Assembly (NCBI GenBank): GCA_947475065.1
Contig: CANJLB010000011.1
Coordinates: forward strand, 31,071 to 95,070
DNA from: Opitutia bacterium
GTDB lineage: Bacteria; Verrucomicrobiota; Verrucomicrobiia; Opitutales; Opitutaceae
Reading direction: 5' to 3'
Length of the DNA stretch: 64,000 bases
Shown: in pieces, positions 38,903 through 46,780 of the stretch
Layout of the letters: each line of letters opens with the position of its first letter
How positions within the stretch are numbered: the stretch's first letter is position 1
Notes under the pieces: model-generated
The model's database searches: none
Seen by the model: the letters and a program-made list of their open reading frames with translations, nothing else
What the model was told of the DNA's origin: nothing
Program-made: the position numbers and the translations under genes

Positions 38903-39119
38903 AGCATCCTTCGTCGTGCGACCAATGGCAAATCCGGCTGTTGCGGCTGAAGACTGACTGCCGGCATAAAAGTGGCGCGGGCTCAGGGCGGTGGCTCATG
39001 GGCTATGACGGAAATCAACCCCGCCGACATCCGCCCCACCGCTGACGCAACGCCAAATGCGGTCTGCCCCGGTCAAAGAAGCTTGCGGCCCGACGTTCAC
39101 GGCCGCGTTGTCGTCGCCC

Positions 39120-39788
39120 ATGGACACTCCAGCAAAAAAACTGGGCGTCATCTTCGACTGGGATGGCGTCATCATTGACTCGTCGCGGCAGCATGAGGCG
39201 AGCTGGGAGCGGCTCGCCGCCGAGGAGCGGTGCACTCTGCCGCCGGGGCATTTCACCGCAGGCTTCGGCAAGAAGAACGAGTGGATCATCCCCGAACTGC
39301 TCGGCTGGACTCGCGAACCGGCGGAAATTCACCGGCTGTCGCTGCGGAAGGAGGCGCTCTACCGTGAGATCGTGGTCGAGCGCGGGCTGGAGGCGTTGCC
39401 GGGCGTGCGCGAGTTTCTGGTGCGGCTGCGTGACGCGGGTGTGCCGTGCTGCATCGGCTCCTCCACTCATCGCGAAAATATCACGACCATCCTCGGGGTG
39501 CTGGGATTCGACGGGCTGTTCGGCGGCATGGTGACGGCGGAGGACGTGCGGCAGGGCAAGCCGCACCCGGACGTTTTCCTGAAAGCGGCGGCAAAGATCG
39601 GTCGCGCGCCGGAGCGCTGCGTGGTGTTTGAAGATGCCTTCGCCGGCATTGAGGCGGCGCAGGCGGGCGGCATGAAGGTCGTCGGCGTGGCGACGACGCA
39701 CCCGGCGGAGACGCTCACCGGCAGGGTGGACCGGGTCGTGCGGCGGCTGGACGAGCTGAGCGTGGAAGACCTGACGGATTTGTTTTGA
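39120..39788 (+). CDS. HAD-family hydrolase, beta-phosphoglucomutase/phosphatase-like
   Basis: A 222-residue protein from MDTPAKKLGVIFDWDGVIID. HAD motifs in order: FDWDG (nucleophile and acid Asp), GSST (motif II), Lys in RQGKPHPDVF (motif III), and FEDAFAGIEAAQAGG (motif IV). A helical cap lies between motifs I and II (residues about 20-85). This is the class of beta-phosphoglucomutases and sugar-phosphate phosphatases; the substrate cannot be told from sequence. An in-frame Met at 39057 is possible but adds sequence without similarity. The stop codon abuts the left inverted repeat of the GxxExxY cassette. Confidence 0.9.
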   Translation: MDTPAKKLGVIFDWDGVIIDSSRQHEASWERLAAEERCTLPPGHFTAGFGKKNEWIIPELLGWTREPAEIHRLSLRKEALYREIVVERGLEALPGVREFLVRLRDAGVPCCIGSSTHRENITTILGVLGFDGLFGGMVTAEDVRQGKPHPDVFLKAAAKIGRAPERCVVFEDAFAGIEAAQAGGMKVVGVATTHPAETLTGRVDRVVRRLDELSVEDLTDLF

Positions 39789-40231
39789 AGGGGGAAGCCA
39801 TGAAGCCATGAAGAGGAGCCATGGAACAAGAAGAACTGACGGGGAAAATCATCGGCGCGGCCATTGCGGTTCATCGCGAGCTGGGGCCGGGATTCTTGGA
39901 GTCGGTTTATGAGGAGGCCATGTGCGTCGAGCTGGCGGCGGTGGGACTGAAGTTCGTGCGGCAGTTGCCGGTCGAGATCCGCTATCGCGGCCAGCGGGTC
40001 GGCGAACACCGTTTGGATTTGCTCGTGGAGGACACCGTAGTCGTCGAGCTCAAGGCGGTGTTCGAAATCCAAGACATCTTCTACGCCACCTTGCGCTCCT
40101 ACCTGCGTGCCACGGGAAAATCCGTCGGCCTGCTGCTCAATTTCGCCACCGTCACACTCCAGCCCAAGCGCATCGGCCCCGATCTCCCCGTCCGCTCTTA
40201 GTCTTCTTCCTGGTTTCCTGGCTTCCCCCTT
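39788..40231 (+). mobile_element. GxxExxY cassette bounded by about 30-bp inverted repeats
   Basis: The left repeat (39788-39817) and the reverse complement of the right repeat (40202-40231) both read AAGGGGGAAGCCA, then related GAA/CCA units, ending near AAGA; about 24-25 of 30 positions agree. The left repeat begins in the HAD stop codon, and the right one begins one base after the GxxExxY stop and ends two bases before the uvrB ATG. The interval contains only the GxxExxY gene. This compact structure looks like an inserted module. Confidence 0.6.
39821..40201 (+). CDS. GxxExxY protein (PDDEXK-type nuclease-like fold)
   Basis: A 126-residue protein with the family signature [12 protein letters not shown] (Gly, Glu and Tyr spaced as GxxExxY), then [18 protein letters not shown], a D-(x)n-ExK arrangement typical of PDDEXK nuclease folds, and a C-terminal [15 protein letters not shown]. 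Such proteins are common, often multi-copy, in Verrucomicrobia and other phyla, and relatives occur in rRNA intervening sequences. Enzymatic activity has not been established. Inverted repeats on both sides suggest it travels as a cassette. Confidence 0.92.
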   Translation: MEQEELTGKIIGAAIAVHRELGPGFLESVYEEAMCVELAAVGLKFVRQLPVEIRYRGQRVGEHRLDLLVEDTVVVELKAVFEIQDIFYATLRSYLRATGKSVGLLLNFATVTLQPKRIGPDLPVRS

Positions 40232-40232
40232 A

Positions 40233-42272
40233 ATGTCTTCTGCCTCCCCCTTCCGTCTTGTCTCCGACTACCTCCCCACTGGCGACCAGCCGCAGGCCAT
40301 CGCCGCGCTCGTGCGTTCGCTCCAGGCCGGCCACCGGCATCAGACGCTCCTCGGCGTCACCGGCTCCGGGAAGACGTTCACGATGGCCAACCTCATCGCG
40401 CAGCTCGGCCGTCCGACGCTCATCATGTCGCACAACAAGACGCTCGCCGCGCAGCTCTACTCGGAGTTCAAAAACTTTTTCCCCGACAACGCCGTCGAAT
40501 ACTTCGTCAGCTACTACGACTACTACCAGCCCGAGGCCTATCTCGCGTCGAGCGACACGTTCATCGAGAAGGACTCGTCCATCAACGAGGAGCTTGAGCG
40601 CCTCCGCATGGCCGCGACCAGCGCGCTCGTCTCGCGGCGCGACGTGATCGTGGTCGCCAGCGTGTCCTGCATCTACGGCCTGGGCTCGCCGGAGGAGTTC
40701 ACCGCGATGCGCATCGAGGTGCGGCGCGGCGGGACGCTCGTGCGCAACGTCTTTCTGGAAAAGCTCGTGGACAACCTCTACGAGCGCAACGACTACGAGC
40801 TGAAGCCGGGCCGCTTCCGCGTGCGCGGCGACGTGGTGGACGTGATGCCGGCCTACTCCGAGCAAGGGCTGCGCGTGGAATTTTTCGGCGACGAGGTGGA
40901 GGCGCTCAGCGAGTTTGATCCGCTCACCGGCGAGGTGCGGCGCACCCTGGAGCAGTTCGACCTCTACCCGGCCAACCAATACGTGACCACGCGCGGCAAA
41001 CTCACCCCCGCGATCGCCGCGATCAAGGCCGAGTTGGAGGAGCGCGTGGCCTTCTTCGAAAAAAACGCGCAATACCTTGAGGCGCAGCGCATCCGCATGC
41101 GGACGAACTACGACCTGGAGATGCTGCAGGAAATGGGCTTTTGCAGCGGCATCGAGAACTACTCGCGCCACCTCACTGGGCGGCCGCCCGGCTCCCGTCC
41201 GTTCTGCCTCATTGATTTTTTCCCCAAGGATTTCCTGCTCATGCTCGACGAAAGCCACGCGACCGTGCCCCAGATCGGCGGGATGTTCAACGGCGACCGC
41301 GCGCGCAAGCAAAACCTCGTGAACTTCGGCTTCCGCCTGCCGTCTGCCCTCGACAACCGCCCCCAGAGTTTCGCGGAGTTCGAACAGATCACCGGGCAGA
41401 CGCTCTACGTTTCCGCCACGCCGGCCAAATTTGAGCTGGAACGCTCCGCCGTCGTCGCGGAGCAGGTGATCCGCCCGACCGGCCTGCTCGATCCGGAAAT
41501 CGAGGTGCGGCCGACCAAGGGGCAGGTCGAAAACCTCATTGGCGAAATCCGGCGCGCGGCGCTGGCCGGCGAACGCGTGCTCGTGACCACGCTGACCAAG
41601 CGGCTCTCCGAAGACCTCACCGGCTACCTGCGCGAGGCGAAGTTGCGCGTCGAATATCTCCACAGCGACATTGACGCCATCGAGCGCGTGGAAATTTTGC
41701 GCAACCTGCGGCTCGGCAACTTCGACGTGCTCGTGGGCATCAATCTCCTGCGCGAGGGCCTCGACCTGCCCGAGGTCGCGCTCGTCGCCATCCTCGACGC
41801 AGACAAGGAGGGTTTTCTGCGCAGCGAGACTTCGCTCATCCAGACCGCCGGCCGGGCCGCGCGCCACGAGCAGGGCCGGGTTATTTTCTACGCCGACCAT
41901 CAGACCGAGTCCATCCGCCGCACGTTGGAGGTCACGCGCCGCCGCCGCGAGAAGCAGCTCGCCCACAACCTCGCGCACGGCATCACGCCGCGCGGGGTGA
42001 AGCGCTCCGCGCAGGCGAGCCTGCACACCTACGACGGCTCCGGCCGCGGGGACGACGCGCTGGCCGTGGCCGAAACCGCCGGCGAGGATGTGGCCGCCGT
42101 GATCGCCGAGCTGGAGGACGAAATGACGGCGGCGTCGGGCAAGCTGGAGTTCGAGCGTGCCGCGCTGCTGCGCGACCAGATCAACGCGCTCAAGTCAGGC
42201 GACTACAAGAAAATCGCCCGCGCTGCGCAGGACACGCGCTACCCGAAAGCGAAGGGAGGCCGGAGGAAATAA
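40233..42272 (+). CDS. uvrB: UvrABC excision nuclease subunit B
   Basis: A 679-residue DNA repair helicase-like protein from [19 protein letters not shown]; the longer frame would overlap the GxxExxY gene. Walker A is GVTGSGKTF, the damage-probing beta-hairpin is [10 protein letters not shown], Walker B is [11 protein letters not shown], and motif VI is [14 protein letters not shown]. The C-terminal UVR domain ([25 protein letters not shown]) contacts UvrC. Together with UvrA it verifies lesions in nucleotide excision repair. Insertion of the cassette ends immediately before the start codon, so the original uvrB promoter or leader may have been replaced. Confidence 0.97.
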   Translation: MSSASPFRLVSDYLPTGDQPQAIAALVRSLQAGHRHQTLLGVTGSGKTFTMANLIAQLGRPTLIMSHNKTLAAQLYSEFKNFFPDNAVEYFVSYYDYYQPEAYLASSDTFIEKDSSINEELERLRMAATSALVSRRDVIVVASVSCIYGLGSPEEFTAMRIEVRRGGTLVRNVFLEKLVDNLYERNDYELKPGRFRVRGDVVDVMPAYSEQGLRVEFFGDEVEALSEFDPLTGEVRRTLEQFDLYPANQYVTTRGKLTPAIAAIKAELEERVAFFEKNAQYLEAQRIRMRTNYDLEMLQEMGFCSGIENYSRHLTGRPPGSRPFCLIDFFPKDFLLMLDESHATVPQIGGMFNGDRARKQNLVNFGFRLPSALDNRPQSFAEFEQITGQTLYVSATPAKFELERSAVVAEQVIRPTGLLDPEIEVRPTKGQVENLIGEIRRAALAGERVLVTTLTKRLSEDLTGYLREAKLRVEYLHSDIDAIERVEILRNLRLGNFDVLVGINLLREGLDLPEVALVAILDADKEGFLRSETSLIQTAGRAARHEQGRVIFYADHQTESIRRTLEVTRRRREKQLAHNLAHGITPRGVKRSAQASLHTYDGSGRGDDALAVAETAGEDVAAVIAELEDEMTAASGKLEFERAALLRDQINALKSGDYKKIARAAQDTRYPKAKGGRRK

Positions 42273-42299
42273 ACCGTGGGTCGGTTTGGTCAGGCGTAG

Positions 42300-42320
42300 G
42301 TTGCGCGCTGGCCGCGCAAC
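42300..42320 (+). terminator. Possible terminator hairpin after uvrB
   Basis: GTTGCGCG (42300-42307) and CGCGCAAC (42313-42320) form a perfect 8-bp stem with a 5-nt loop 27 bp after the uvrB stop. There is no T-run, so termination by this hairpin alone is uncertain. Confidence 0.4.
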
Positions 42321-42550
42321 TCCGACCACGGCGGGCAAGCGTGGGTTCAGTTTAACGGCAACCGGAACGTCAGCGTCGCCCCGGATGTCAGCGGCCACCT
42401 TCCCCGACGTCAGCGTGGTAATTGGTGCAAAATTCCTACGACCTCATTCCGGCCAAAACGCCGGTGTCAATTCGGCCGGGAACACGTAAGTCTCGTACCG
42501 ACGAAACTCCTGATGTCCGCTGCACTGTCGTAGGTCTCGTACTTACAATC

Positions 42551-42646
42551 TGTTCAAGTCCCGTGCCACCGGCATGAGGCACCTGGAGCGACTCTTACTG
42601 TTCAAGTCCCGTGCCACCGGCATGAGGCACCCGGAGCGACGCTTAC
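42551..42646. repeat. Two tandem copies of a 48-bp repeat
   Basis: Copy 1 (42551-42598) and copy 2 (42599-42646) differ at about two positions. Both begin TGTTCAAGTCCCGTGCCACC and end with CTTAC. On the minus strand the unit contains the peptide-like frame CLMPVARDLN. Two adjacent copies with no spacer are not a CRISPR array. A dispersed family of such units in the genome is possible but not testable here. Confidence 0.85.
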
Positions 42647-42672
42647 ATCGTAACGGGGAAATCGTTATTCGC

Positions 42673-42852
42673 CTAGTGTAGTGTCTTGTTAATGGAGTTA
42701 CAAAAGACTTTGGTCTGTGCAGCTCTGGCCCGCTGGATCTTCGCGAGGATGGCGGCTCCCTCGGCTTTCCAGCGGTAGGGGGTGGGCTGGAGATTATGAT
42801 GGGCGAGGTGGACATTAATGGCGGTGACCAGTTCGTTGACGCTGGCGAAGCT
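42673..42852 (-). pseudogene. IS630-type transposase C-terminal remnant
   Basis: About 60 codons whose product FASVNELVTAINVHLAHHN, then TPYRWKAEGAAILAKIQRA, matches the end of IS630-family DDE transposases (the last catalytic helix and the PFxWxxxxxxILxKIxRA tail). The catalytic DDE core is gone. The frame is joined directly to the first 20 codons of flgG. The sequence after the stop (TGTAGTGTCTTGTTAATGG on the plus strand near 42678) may be the element's terminal repeat. Confidence 0.75.
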
Positions 42853-42912
42853 GTTCAAGTTGAGCTGTTGGGCTTCCATGCCGGTGGCGGCGGAGTAGAG
42901 GGAGAGATTCAT
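42853..42912 (-). pseudogene. flgG: flgG 5' fragment (distal rod protein), truncated
   Basis: The first 20 codons encode MNLSLYSAATGMEAQQLNLN, the near-invariant start of FlgG, but the expected continuation (T-I-A-N-N-I-A-N) is replaced by transposase sequence. The fragment lies 66 bp after flgF on the same strand, as flgG does in flagellar operons. The gene cannot make a rod protein. Confidence 0.8.
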
Positions 42913-42978
42913 GGCGGAAAATCGGCGGAGAACGCAGGGCGGAGAGGGCGGTTTAAATGGATGGCGCGGCGACGCGGC

Positions 42979-43728
42979 TCAGGTGAGCGCCTCCAGCGTC
43001 TGCTCCAGCGCCTTTTCGCGCGTCTGGATAAGTTTCTGGTTGGCCTCGTAGGCGCGGGAGATGTTGACGAGATCCACCATCTCGCGGAGCGGGGCGATGT
43101 TGCTGGCCTCAAGGTAGCCCTGCTGAATCTCGGGGCTCTCGACCGAAGTCATGCCCGCGCCCGGCCCGGCGCTGAACACGCCGGCCGAGAGCGAGGAGAG
43201 CCGGGCGGTGTTGGCGGCCTTGAACACACCGATGCGTCCAAGAATCGCATCGCCAAAACGCACCGTGCCGTCGGCATTGACCACGAGCTTGCCGTTTTGC
43301 GCCGGAAATTGGATCGGATTGCCGTCTTCGGAAAGCACTTCCAGACCCTGCGTGGTGACGAGCGTGCGGTCGGCGCGGATCTGAAACTGCCCGGCGCGCG
43401 TATAGGCGGTCTGGCCGTCGGGGGTCTTGAAACCAAAAAAACCATCGCCGGAGACGGCAAAATCGAGATCTCGCCCCGTGGGCTGATTTTCGCCCGAGAC
43501 GAAGGAGATCGCGTAGCGCGTCTGCGGCGAGATGGCAGGCGCGCCATCACCCCGGTCAGGCCGCATTGTGGGGTTGTAGAGAATCTCACCCGCGTTCACA
43601 CCGCTGACCTGCACCGTGCGGCGCTTGAAACCATTCACCTGACTCGAGGTGATGTTCTGTGAGACCGCGTCCTGCCAGCGCTCAAGGGCATTGAGCGCGG
43701 ATGCGTTTTGATAAAGACCGATATTCAC
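42979..43728 (-). CDS. flgF: Flagellar basal-body rod protein, FlgF type
   Basis: A 249-residue rod protein: N-terminal rod signature MNIGLYQNASALNALERWQD, then SQNITSSQVNGFKRRTVQVS, the central FAVSGDGFFGFKTPDGQTAYTRAGQF (the FlgF/FlgG beta domain) and the C-terminal coiled coil EMVDLVNISRAYEANQKLIQ. The position just upstream of a flgG start supports FlgF. With flgG destroyed next to it and no other flagellar gene in the window, it is probably an orphan, although the rest of the flagellar set could lie elsewhere. Confidence 0.88.
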   Translation of the reverse strand: MNIGLYQNASALNALERWQDAVSQNITSSQVNGFKRRTVQVSGVNAGEILYNPTMRPDRGDGAPAISPQTRYAISFVSGENQPTGRDLDFAVSGDGFFGFKTPDGQTAYTRAGQFQIRADRTLVTTQGLEVLSEDGNPIQFPAQNGKLVVNADGTVRFGDAILGRIGVFKAANTARLSSLSAGVFSAGPGAGMTSVESPEIQQGYLEASNIAPLREMVDLVNISRAYEANQKLIQTREKALEQTLEALT

Positions 43729-44055
43729 ACCCCCATTTAAGCAATGGATATGCCATGTTCTTAACTCGTTTTACCAGTGTATATTACAAAATATATAAAA
43801 GAAAGTGATGATTGAGAATCAGCTAGGCGGCAAGATTTGCCGGAGTCGAAAGTCATTGATATGCACGGATGTTGACGGCGTGGCATCGGTATACCGCTGC
43901 GATCAAACACGTTCTGTGATCTAAGCGCACAATCACCATTGTGTAATTAAGCCCGCTTCTCACTCGTCTCCAATGTCTTCCACAAGACAGTTCAATGCAA
44001 CACCCTCTTACAATCCACAACGACACGAAGTGGACGAATCCACCCTGCGTGAACC
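43729..44055. other. 327-bp intergenic region, AT-richer than its surroundings
   Basis: No gene found. It would hold the flgF promoter and the end of the GH3 transcript. It contains a 6-bp inverted repeat CGGCAA-GAT-TTGCCG at 43828-43842 and an AT-rich tract around 43780-43803. I could not identify a convincing sigma28 or sigma54 promoter. Confidence 0.5.
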
Positions 44056-46695
44056 TCAGTTGGCGGCGACGGCGGGAGCCTCCGGAGCAAGCTCAACCAG
44101 TGTAGGAGGGGCATCGATACGAACGAGCAGCGTCACGCGAATGTCATCTGAAGCCGCAGCGACTTGCAGCTCATATGTGGCCATGTCCACCACGTAGTCC
44201 TTCCTTGCCGTGTCCCAGTGGCGCAGGGCCGAGGTCGGCACGGCGATGTTCACCGTCGTCTTCTGGCCTTTCGCCACCGCCACGCGCTGGAAACCGACGA
44301 GGACTTGCCGGGCACGGGCCGGATCGTTGAGACCGACCTGCCGGGCATAGACTTGCACCACCTCGTCGCCGTCAAATGCGCCGGTGTTGCTCACGTCAAC
44401 ACTGACTTGAATCGTACCGTTGTTCGCCACCGCCGGGCTGGCGACCTTGGCAGCATAGGAGAACTTGGTATAGCTGAGCCCGTGGCCGAAGGCGAAGAGC
44501 GGCTTGCCGGTAAAGAACCGGTAAGTCCGGTTCTTCATGCTGTAGTCCTTGAAGTCGGGGAGATCGGCGGTGGAGGCGTAGAAGGTGACGGGCAGACGGC
44601 CCGAGGGGTTCACTTTGCCGAAAAGGATATCGGCGATGGCAGTGCCGCCGTTCTGGCCGGGATACCACGCTTGGACGATGGCGGGGAGGTTGGCGGCCTC
44701 CCATGGCATGGCCATCGCACTACCGCTACAGTTGACGAAGATGACGGGCTTGCCGGTGGCGTGAAGGGCTTTGAGCATCTCGGTCTGGATGGCGGGGAGC
44801 TCGATCTTGGTGCGGTCGCCGCCGAGAAAGCCGTCGAAAGGAGTCTGGGTTTCCTCGCCTTCGAGGCCGGGAACCCGGGGGATGGCGGGAGACGCGTCAA
44901 TCACCGCGAGCAGCCCGCCGACGAAGATGACGGCGTCGGCCTCGCGGGCGAGCTGCACGGCGGCGGCAAACTCGGGAGTGCCGGGGCCGGAAAGCGGGGT
45001 GACCGCGCCGCCGGCGAGCACGGTGGCGAACTGCGTGCGCTGCGCCTCGGTGAGGACGGCGTTGATCGCGGTGAACTGCTGGTTGCGGAGCTCGTTGGCC
45101 TGGATCTCATCGGCGGAGTTTTCGGCCTGAAGCTTGGCGATGGCGTCAACCATCGGCTGGATGCGGGTCAACTGATCCGCTGTGAGGCCGAGGTCGGTGC
45201 GCAACTGGGCGGCGGTCGGAAAGGGCGGGGGCGCGCCACGCGCGCCACGGGCGCCGCGGGCGGGGGCGCGCTGGCCGTAGCCGCTGACGTAGGGCACACC
45301 TTCGGTGGTGGTGACTTCGACACCAGCGCCGAGCGCGGCGCGGAGGCCGGCGAGGATGGTGACGGGAGCGGTGGGGGCGCCGTTGTAGTTGCCGAGGAGT
45401 ACCGGGAGGGAGGTGGCGTTGGGGCCAATGACGGCGACACGTTTCAGCTTGGTCTGGTCGAGCGGGAGGACGCCGGTGTTTTTCAGAAGCACGATGGACT
45501 CGCGCGCGGCACGGAGGGAGAGGGCGGAGTGCGCGGGGGTGTCCAGGTCGGCGAGGGTGTATTTGGAGTAGGGGACTTTGTCGGCCGGGTCGAACATCCC
45601 GAGCTTGAAGCGGTAGGTGAGCACGCGGGTGAGCGCGCGGTCCACGTCGGCCTCGGTGACGAGGCCTTTGGCGACGGCAGCAGGCAGGACGGTGAATGGG
45701 CCACCGCGGCCGAAGTCGCAGTTGAGATCCAGGCCGGCCAGCAGCGCGACGGCGGCGGCCTCCTCGGCGGTGGCGACGAGGGCGTGGCCTTGCGGGGGGC
45801 GGCGGTAGATGTCGGCGATGGAGTCACAGTCGGAGACGATGTAGCCTTGGAAGCCCCACTTGTTACGGAGCAGGTCGGTGAGGAGGAACTTGCTGCCGCT
45901 GGCGGATTCGCCGTTCACGCGGTTGTAGGCGCCCATCACGCTGCCGACACGGCCTTCGCGCACGGCGGCCTCGAAATGTGGGAGGTAGGTGTCGTAGAGG
46001 TCCACCTCGCTGGGGTGGATGTCATCGGTGTGGCGGCTGGGCTCGGGGCCGCTGTGGACGACGTAGTGCTTGGCGGCGGCGAGAGCCTTGTAATAGTTCG
46101 GATCGTCGCCCTGCACCCCCTGGATGAACGCCACACCCATGCGCGCCGTGAGGAACGAGTCCTCGCCGTAAGTCTCCTGCCCGCGCCCCCATCGCGGGTC
46201 GCGGAAAAGATTGATGTTGGGCGACCAGAAAGTGAGACCGTAGTAGCGCGCGGTACCGCCGCTTTTCGCCACCGAGTCGTTATATTTCGCGCGGCCCTCG
46301 ACGGCAATCACATCGCCCATCGCCTTGATGAGGGCGGGGTCCCAAGTGGCGGCGTTGCCGATGGCCTGCGGGAAAACCGTTGCAGTGCCGGCGCGCGCGA
46401 CGCCGTGCAGCGCCTCATTCCAATAATCGTAGCGGGGCACACCGAGGCGCTCGATGGCGGGGGCCACATTGCCGAGCTGAAGTGCCTTTTCCGTGAGCGA
46501 CATCCGGCGGACAAGGTCAGCCACGCGGGCTTCCACCGGTTTGCTGGCATCGGTATAGATCACCGGGTCGGTGATGTTGGGCACGGGCGTGGGCGCAACC
46601 GTGGCTTGGGTGCCACGCTGGGCGAGGAGAGCCGGTGTGGTTGACGCAGCGAACACGAGAAACGCGGCAACCAGGGGAAGGGAATGCATAGACAT
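44056..46695 (-). CDS. Glycoside hydrolase family 3 (beta-xylosidase/beta-glucosidase-like) with an inserted LTxxQ-like segment
   Basis: About 879 residues from MSMHSLPLVAAFLVFAAS, a Sec signal peptide (cleavage near residue 26), so it is exported. The (beta/alpha)8 domain has WNEALHGVAR, WSPNINLFRDPRWGRGQETY, KHYVVHSGPE, and the nucleophile Asp289 in GYIVSDCDS. The alpha/beta sandwich domain follows from about residue 390, and a C-terminal fibronectin-III-like domain lies at about 800-870. The xylosidase-like motifs favour xylan side-chain hydrolysis, but the substrate is not certain. An insert at about residues 475-565 begins with a Gly/Ala/Arg/Pro linker (RGARGARGAPPP). It continues with a helical pair LGLTADQLTRIQPMVD and LTEAQRTQFATVL, like Spy/CpxP LTxxQ motifs. 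Confidence 0.93.
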   Translation of the reverse strand: MSMHSLPLVAAFLVFAASTTPALLAQRGTQATVAPTPVPNITDPVIYTDASKPVEARVADLVRRMSLTEKALQLGNVAPAIERLGVPRYDYWNEALHGVARAGTATVFPQAIGNAATWDPALIKAMGDVIAVEGRAKYNDSVAKSGGTARYYGLTFWSPNINLFRDPRWGRGQETYGEDSFLTARMGVAFIQGVQGDDPNYYKALAAAKHYVVHSGPEPSRHTDDIHPSEVDLYDTYLPHFEAAVREGRVGSVMGAYNRVNGESASGSKFLLTDLLRNKWGFQGYIVSDCDSIADIYRRPPQGHALVATAEEAAAVALLAGLDLNCDFGRGGPFTVLPAAVAKGLVTEADVDRALTRVLTYRFKLGMFDPADKVPYSKYTLADLDTPAHSALSLRAARESIVLLKNTGVLPLDQTKLKRVAVIGPNATSLPVLLGNYNGAPTAPVTILAGLRAALGAGVEVTTTEGVPYVSGYGQRAPARGARGARGAPPPFPTAAQLRTDLGLTADQLTRIQPMVDAIAKLQAENSADEIQANELRNQQFTAINAVLTEAQRTQFATVLAGGAVTPLSGPGTPEFAAAVQLAREADAVIFVGGLLAVIDASPAIPRVPGLEGEETQTPFDGFLGGDRTKIELPAIQTEMLKALHATGKPVIFVNCSGSAMAMPWEAANLPAIVQAWYPGQNGGTAIADILFGKVNPSGRLPVTFYASTADLPDFKDYSMKNRTYRFFTGKPLFAFGHGLSYTKFSYAAKVASPAVANNGTIQVSVDVSNTGAFDGDEVVQVYARQVGLNDPARARQVLVGFQRVAVAKGQKTTVNIAVPTSALRHWDTARKDYVVDMATYELQVAAASDDIRVTLLVRIDAPPTLVELAPEAPAVAAN

Positions 46696-46780
46696 GGGGA
46701 TGGGGTGATCAGCTGAACCGGCCCCTCCGCGGCATGCAAGCTCTAGCCGCGACAAGCGGCGAAGCGGCGTTGCCAAACTC

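Larger units (their letters stand above)
42273..42672. repeat. Non-coding repeat region downstream of uvrB
   Basis: This 400-bp stretch has no supportable gene. It contains the uvrB hairpin, two related CGTAnGTCTCGTAC units near 42487 and 42528, and the 48-bp tandem repeat at 42551-42646. It leads into the end of the IS630-type remnant. Confidence 0.55.

Noticed and set aside
40230..42026. 598-residue minus-strand frame opposite uvrB
   Set aside because: Shadow frame; uvrB motifs are complete on the plus strand.
42551..42646. Possible CRISPR array
   Set aside because: Only two abutting 48-bp copies without spacers, and no cas genes nearby.
43729..44055. Search for a tRNA or attachment site in the AT-rich gap
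   Set aside because: No cloverleaf or tRNA 3' end could be drawn; only a short inverted repeat is present.
44164..46644. 826-residue plus-strand frame opposite the GH3 gene
   Set aside because: Antisense shadow: GH3 motifs on the minus strand are unmistakable, and the plus frame is Gly/Val/Glu-rich with no recognisable motif.
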